From: GCA-002780795 sp964545385
GTDB taxonomy: Bacteria > Patescibacteriota > Microgenomatia > UBA1406 > GWC2-37-13
Assembly (NCBI GenBank): GCA_964545385.1
Contig: CAZJFG010000001.1
Coordinates: 1-64,000 of the forward strand
Length of the DNA: 64,000 nucleotides
Direction of reading: 5' to 3'
The translations under genes and the position numbers were made by a program. This document shows, piece by piece, positions 60,384-64,000 of this stretch (position 1 is its first letter; each line of letters opens with the position of its first letter). Under the pieces are notes generated by a model, which was given only the letters and a program-made list of their open reading frames with translations, had not been told where the DNA came from and made no database searches.

Positions 60384-63300
60384 TTTGTTGTTTTTGAGCT
60401 GTCAATCCAACAAGCTCAACTTTTGTACTTTCGCATTTGGGACAAATTGTCGTTGCTCGTTCAATCACTTCGGTCTTAAATTTATTCGAACAGTTTTCAC
60501 AAATAAATTCCTTAACTTTTATTTTATCGACATCGGGAACAGCAATCTTCTCAGTTTTTTCGATATTGAAAATAAATTCGTTTCCGTCAAAATCAACAGC
60601 TACCTGATCGCCCTGTTTGATTTTTTGCTCAATAATTAAACTTGAAATCGGATTTTCAATAAGTTTTTGTATCGCGCGCCGCAGTGGTCTTGCTCCATAG
60701 ATTGGGTCAAATCCAGCACGAACGATTTCTTTGACGGCCGCTTCGCTATAGGTAAAACCAATCTCTTGTTCTTCAAGCAACTTGGTAATACCCTTAAATT
60801 GAAGTTTAACAATATCCATCATATGAGTAAACTTCAAAAGCTCAAAAATAATGACCTCGTCAAAACGATTGATAAGTTCAGGTCGGAAAAACTGCCTAAG
60901 ATCATTCATGACTTTTCCCTTAATCAGTTCGTACTTCTTTTTGTCAATCTCGTCATCGATCTTTCTTTTTTCCGTAACCTCTTTTTCAAGTGGAAAGTCT
61001 TTGCCGAAATACTCCTTCAAAGATTGCATCTTCCAGCTCTTTTCATTAGCCGTTTTTTCATAGACATTGTCGCCGACAATTATTATTTCGGCACCCAAGG
61101 CCGAAAATGTATGAATATCCCAGTATCCGGTAGGAGGAGCTCCATAGTCTTTTAAATATCCTGTCTGCCACTCTTTTGAACTTGCTTTACGCATCCAGTA
61201 ACGGTCTTTATAGCTGACAATTTCCATTTCTCCAGGATTAAAACTATGAGTTTTTATTTTCGCGGTCGGTAACTGTTCATCCGGCGCATCGGGAAGCGCA
61301 TTAATAACAATATTTTCTTTAAAATAATCAATAAGGGTTGTCTCTTTCCAAGTTTTTGCGGTTGTTGAGGTTCGCATATAAACATTTCCACCTTTGGTAA
61401 TTATCTCAACTCCTTGAGCTGAGATTGCATGGCTGTCAAAACCATGAATAGGAAAGTCACCCTTTTCTACTTCCTGTCCTGAAAAATAGTCAAGGAGCAT
61501 TCCTTCTTTCCAAGACTCTTTATCGCGATCACGCTCAAAATATTTATTACCTATTGTTAAAATTTCCCGACCCCGTGGCGAAACCGTATATGTTGAAAGT
61601 GTGGGAGGCTCTTCAATCTCCATCTTACCGCTTTTTAAAATTTCGTCTTGAATAATTTTGGTCCCGATATTTGATGTACAGATAACAACAGTATTTTTGA
61701 AAGAGATTACATGACCTTTGTTGTCGGTCAATCGACCATCATCAAGAATCTGAAGTAATATGTTAAAAATATCGGGGTGAGCTTTTTCCACCTCATCAAA
61801 CAGAACAACCGAATACGGTTTACGTCTTACAGCCTCAGTAAGCTTTCCTCCTTCTTCATAACCGACATATCCAGGGGGCGCTCCCAAAAGCTTTGCCACT
61901 TCATGTTTTTCCATAAACTCGGTCATGTCAAATCGAATCATCGCTTCCTCCTGGCCAAAAAGAATTTCAGCCAAAGTTTTAGCAAGCTCTGTCTTTCCAA
62001 CACCAGTTGGTCCAAGAAAAATAAAACTTCCAATTGGTCTGGCATGAGATTTCAGTCCGGCTCGACCACGGCGAACAGCCTGTGCAACGGCCGTTACCGC
62101 CACTTCTTGATCAATCAAACGCTCATGCATTGCCTGCTCAAGCGTTGCTAGTTTTTCCACCTCTGATGATGTGATTTTTGAAACCGGAACGCCTGTCCAT
62201 CGGGAAACAATATCTTTTATGATCTCAATTGAAACAGCGCTTGTTGTTTGGCCTTTTTTCATATCAAACTCGCTCTTTTTTTCCTTAAGACTCGCCTCAA
62301 TATCGTCAAGCTTTGATTTCAAAATTCTTGCTTTTACCTTGTCACTGGTTTTTTCCGCCTCCTTTAATTCTTGAGTCAACTGAGCAATACGTTCTTCAAT
62401 TGATCTAATTTCCTCAGGTAAAGAAATAAGGGGAAGGCGCACAGCCGATGCCGCTTCATCAATAAGGTCAACGGCTTTATCCGGCAAAAAGCGGTCACCG
62501 ACATAACGCTTGGAAAATTTAACCGCCGCTTCAATCGCTTCATCTGGAATCTTAACCCGATGAAAAGCTTCATATTTATCTTTGGTCGATTTGAGCATTT
62601 TGATTGTTTGTTCAACACTTGGCTCCGGAACGATTACAGGTTGAAACCTGCGTTCAAGTGCCGGATCCTTCTCTATATATTTCCTATACTCGGTTAAGGT
62701 AGTGGTACCGATCATCTGAAGCTCACCACGTGCCAGGGCCGGTTTTAAAAAGTTTGAAGCATCAAGTGATCCTTCACCTGATGCACCGGCGCCAACAATA
62801 TTGTGAATTTCATCTATAAAAAGAATTATCTCTCCCCGGCTATTTTTTACTTCTTCAATTAGGTTTTTCATTCTTTCTTCAAACTCGCCCCGATGAGAAG
62901 CACCGGCTAAAATACTCATCAGATCAAGCTGTAAAATTCTTTTTTTCAATAATGGTTCGGGAACCTGTTTTGAAACAATTTTTTGGGCCAGTCCTTCAAC
63001 TACTGCCGTTTTTCCGACACCAGCCTCACCGACCATCACAGGATTATTCTTGGTTCTTCTGGAAAGGATATGGATCATTCGTTCAATCACATTGGAACGC
63101 TCGACAACAGGATCTAAAAGTCCTTGACTGGCTTTGGTTGTCAGATCAATCGTAAACTGCTCCAAAACGCTTTTTTTCTTGGCTGCTTCTTTCTGGTCTG
63201 CCTCTAAACCTTCTTTTTTGCCTGTAATTTTTTTGTTTAAAGCCTCTTTGGGTAGATTTAATTTGGCCAAAATCCGGGCACCAGCCCCTTCTCCTTCTTC

Positions 63301-63981
63301 ATATAAAGCAAGTAAAATATGCTCTGGTGAAATAAACTCAAAACCAAGCTTCCGGGCCACAACCAACGAGTTGTCAAGAATTCTTTTGACTCGCGGTGAA
63401 AGCTGGGGAATACTGTTATTTGTCTCATGTTTATAAATCCGAGCAAGTTCGGTCTCAACTGTTTGCGGTTGAACTTTTACCTCAACCAGTAGATTGTAAA
63501 TTTCCGAGTCTGATAAAAGACCGTGAAGCAAATGTTCGCTGTCAACAAATGTCGCTTTTAGCTCTTTGGCTTTGTTCTGCGCCGAAATAAAAACACGATT
63601 TGACCGCTGTGTTAAATGAGTCATCAGATCAAGTTCTGCTTTTTTCTTCTCCTCAGGAGTCTGAGAGGTAGAAACTGGAGGCTTGACGTTTGAAGTTTGA
63701 TTATCCAATTTTAACTTTCCAGCATCTTGTGTTTGGTCGGCTTTAGGATTTAAGTTTTGGTTTTGAGTTTTGACATTTGAGTTTTGAGTTTGTATCGGCG
63801 GTGTTCCAATTCCCGAATAAGGCTTTATTCCACCGGGTGGCGTACCAATCCCACTGTAGCTTGTCGGTTGAGGTGGAGTCGTTTGTTGGATAGGAGGCTG
63901 AACAACTGGTTGTTGAGGAGCCCCTTGTTGATATAGAGTTGCATTGCTGTTTGGTTTTTTAATAAAATCAAAAAAGGCCAT
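60358..63981 (-). CDS. clpC: ClpC/ClpB-type AAA+ unfoldase with large repeat insertion and C-terminal zinc ribbon
   Basis: 1207 residues against ~810 for ClpC. Residues 12-110 are a Gln/Pro/Thr-rich, probably disordered region with SGIGTPP twice. Clp_N repeats (~113-250). D1 has Walker A GEAGVGKT (318-325) and Walker B ILFIDEIHN. A short ClpC-type middle domain lies at ~520-580. D2 has Walker A GPTGVGKTE (657-665), Walker B VVLFDEVEKA, sensor 1 TSN (769-771) and sensor 2 GARPLRRA (1096-1103). About 220 residues (787-1008) with four degenerate repeats are inserted between sensor 1 and LRQFFRPELINRFDE, where ClpC has its ClpP-binding [LIV]GF loop. A Cys4 zinc ribbon (C1161, C1164, C1180, C1183) ends the protein. 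Confidence 0.93.
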   Translation of the reverse strand: MAFFDFIKKPNSNATLYQQGAPQQPVVQPPIQQTTPPQPTSYSGIGTPPGGIKPYSGIGTPPIQTQNSNVKTQNQNLNPKADQTQDAGKLKLDNQTSNVKPPVSTSQTPEEKKKAELDLMTHLTQRSNRVFISAQNKAKELKATFVDSEHLLHGLLSDSEIYNLLVEVKVQPQTVETELARIYKHETNNSIPQLSPRVKRILDNSLVVARKLGFEFISPEHILLALYEEGEGAGARILAKLNLPKEALNKKITGKKEGLEADQKEAAKKKSVLEQFTIDLTTKASQGLLDPVVERSNVIERMIHILSRRTKNNPVMVGEAGVGKTAVVEGLAQKIVSKQVPEPLLKKRILQLDLMSILAGASHRGEFEERMKNLIEEVKNSRGEIILFIDEIHNIVGAGASGEGSLDASNFLKPALARGELQMIGTTTLTEYRKYIEKDPALERRFQPVIVPEPSVEQTIKMLKSTKDKYEAFHRVKIPDEAIEAAVKFSKRYVGDRFLPDKAVDLIDEAASAVRLPLISLPEEIRSIEERIAQLTQELKEAEKTSDKVKARILKSKLDDIEASLKEKKSEFDMKKGQTTSAVSIEIIKDIVSRWTGVPVSKITSSEVEKLATLEQAMHERLIDQEVAVTAVAQAVRRGRAGLKSHARPIGSFIFLGPTGVGKTELAKTLAEILFGQEEAMIRFDMTEFMEKHEVAKLLGAPPGYVGYEEGGKLTEAVRRKPYSVVLFDEVEKAHPDIFNILLQILDDGRLTDNKGHVISFKNTVVICTSNIGTKIIQDEILKSGKMEIEEPPTLSTYTVSPRGREILTIGNKYFERDRDKESWKEGMLLDYFSGQEVEKGDFPIHGFDSHAISAQGVEIITKGGNVYMRTSTTAKTWKETTLIDYFKENIVINALPDAPDEQLPTAKIKTHSFNPGEMEIVSYKDRYWMRKASSKEWQTGYLKDYGAPPTGYWDIHTFSALGAEIIIVGDNVYEKTANEKSWKMQSLKEYFGKDFPLEKEVTEKRKIDDEIDKKKYELIKGKVMNDLRQFFRPELINRFDEVIIFELLKFTHMMDIVKLQFKGITKLLEEQEIGFTYSEAAVKEIVRAGFDPIYGARPLRRAIQKLIENPISSLIIEQKIKQGDQVAVDFDGNEFIFNIEKTEKIAVPDVDKIKVKEFICENCSNKFKTEVIERATTICPKCESTKVELVGLTAQKQQNGQQLHAN
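60958..61623 (-). repeat. Four degenerate protein repeats inserted in ClpC D2
   Basis: Four repeats of about 33-34 residues at protein positions ~801-833, 854-887, 915-947 and 960-992. Each reads roughly G-x-E-I, a Tyr about 7 residues on, K-x-W, and L-x-[DE]-Y-[FG]: REILTIGNKYFERDRDKESW; VEIITKGGNVYMRTSTTAKTW; MEIVSYKDRYWMRKASSKEW; AEIIIVGDNVYEKTANEKSW. Spacers vary. I do not recognise the family. Confidence 0.85.
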
Positions 63982-64000
63982 AGAATCATTATTAAAAATA

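Noticed and set aside
1..64000. CRISPR array, transposase or integrase
   Set aside because: No regularly spaced direct repeats, cas genes, transposases or recombinases were seen anywhere in the window.

Overview
The window is a low-GC bacterial chromosome segment that looks like a member of the Candidate Phyla Radiation (Patescibacteria), most likely within Microgenomates. The evidence is the dense packing, the many short overlaps, numerous glycosyltransferases and small membrane proteins, reduced versions of housekeeping enzymes, and an archaeal-type UMP kinase. prfB (RF2) is present and UGA ends several genes, so UGA is a stop here. The assembly has one 10-N scaffold gap (7391-7400) inside a glycosyltransferase gene.

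Layout. 1-9190: a surface-glycan block of GT2 and GT4 glycosyltransferases and multi-pass GT-C type membrane proteins. 9184-12727 (minus): CPBP protease, rpoD, dnaG. 12819-18577: a LytR_C-domain protein, prfB, a small membrane protein, then ftsE-ftsX followed by a secreted coiled-coil/C39-like peptidase, a PcsB-like cell-wall module. 18633-22675: lamin-tail, VanZ, CAP and RmlA proteins and small membrane proteins. 22717-25864: groES-groEL divergent from a Lon-like AAA+ module without its protease domain. 25919-30622: accessory stretch with YkuK, a radical SAM/SPASM enzyme, a protein whose only cysteines lie in its last 16 residues, an AbiU2/HEPN-like protein and orphans, ending at tRNA-Ser and tRNA-Cys. 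31029-34695: FecR-like protein, GH18-like protein, and a lexA-Y-family polymerase SOS pair with its operators. 34710-44715 (minus): rpoB-rpoC-rpsL-rpsG-fusA. 44693-48565: NUDIX, GT2, UshA-like phosphoesterase, MFS. 48739-48961: two tRNAs. 48986-54919: MarR with two membrane-fusion adaptors, divergent from a heterodimeric ABC exporter. 54956-55435: hsp20 with a CIRCE-like operator. 55540-63981 (minus): GT-C protein, recF, a UMP kinase-methyltransferase fusion, VirB2-like and M50-like membrane proteins, and a very large ClpC-type unfoldase.

Most notable: (1) the radical SAM/SPASM enzyme with a PqqD-like N-terminus next to the Cys-tailed protein, which reads as an undescribed RiPP-like or protein-tail modification system; (2) the ClpC-type unfoldase, whose D2 ring carries a roughly 220-residue insertion of four degenerate repeats exactly where ClpC normally has its ClpP-docking loop, plus a C-terminal zinc ribbon; (3) the UMP kinase-methyltransferase fusion. 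A separate regulatory theme is that many first genes have a -10 box only 6-10 nt before ATG, implying widespread leaderless mRNAs, while heat-shock and internal operon genes keep Shine-Dalgarno sequences. No CRISPR array, insertion sequence, rRNA or replication origin was seen, and no gene-free stretch exceeds 300 bases.
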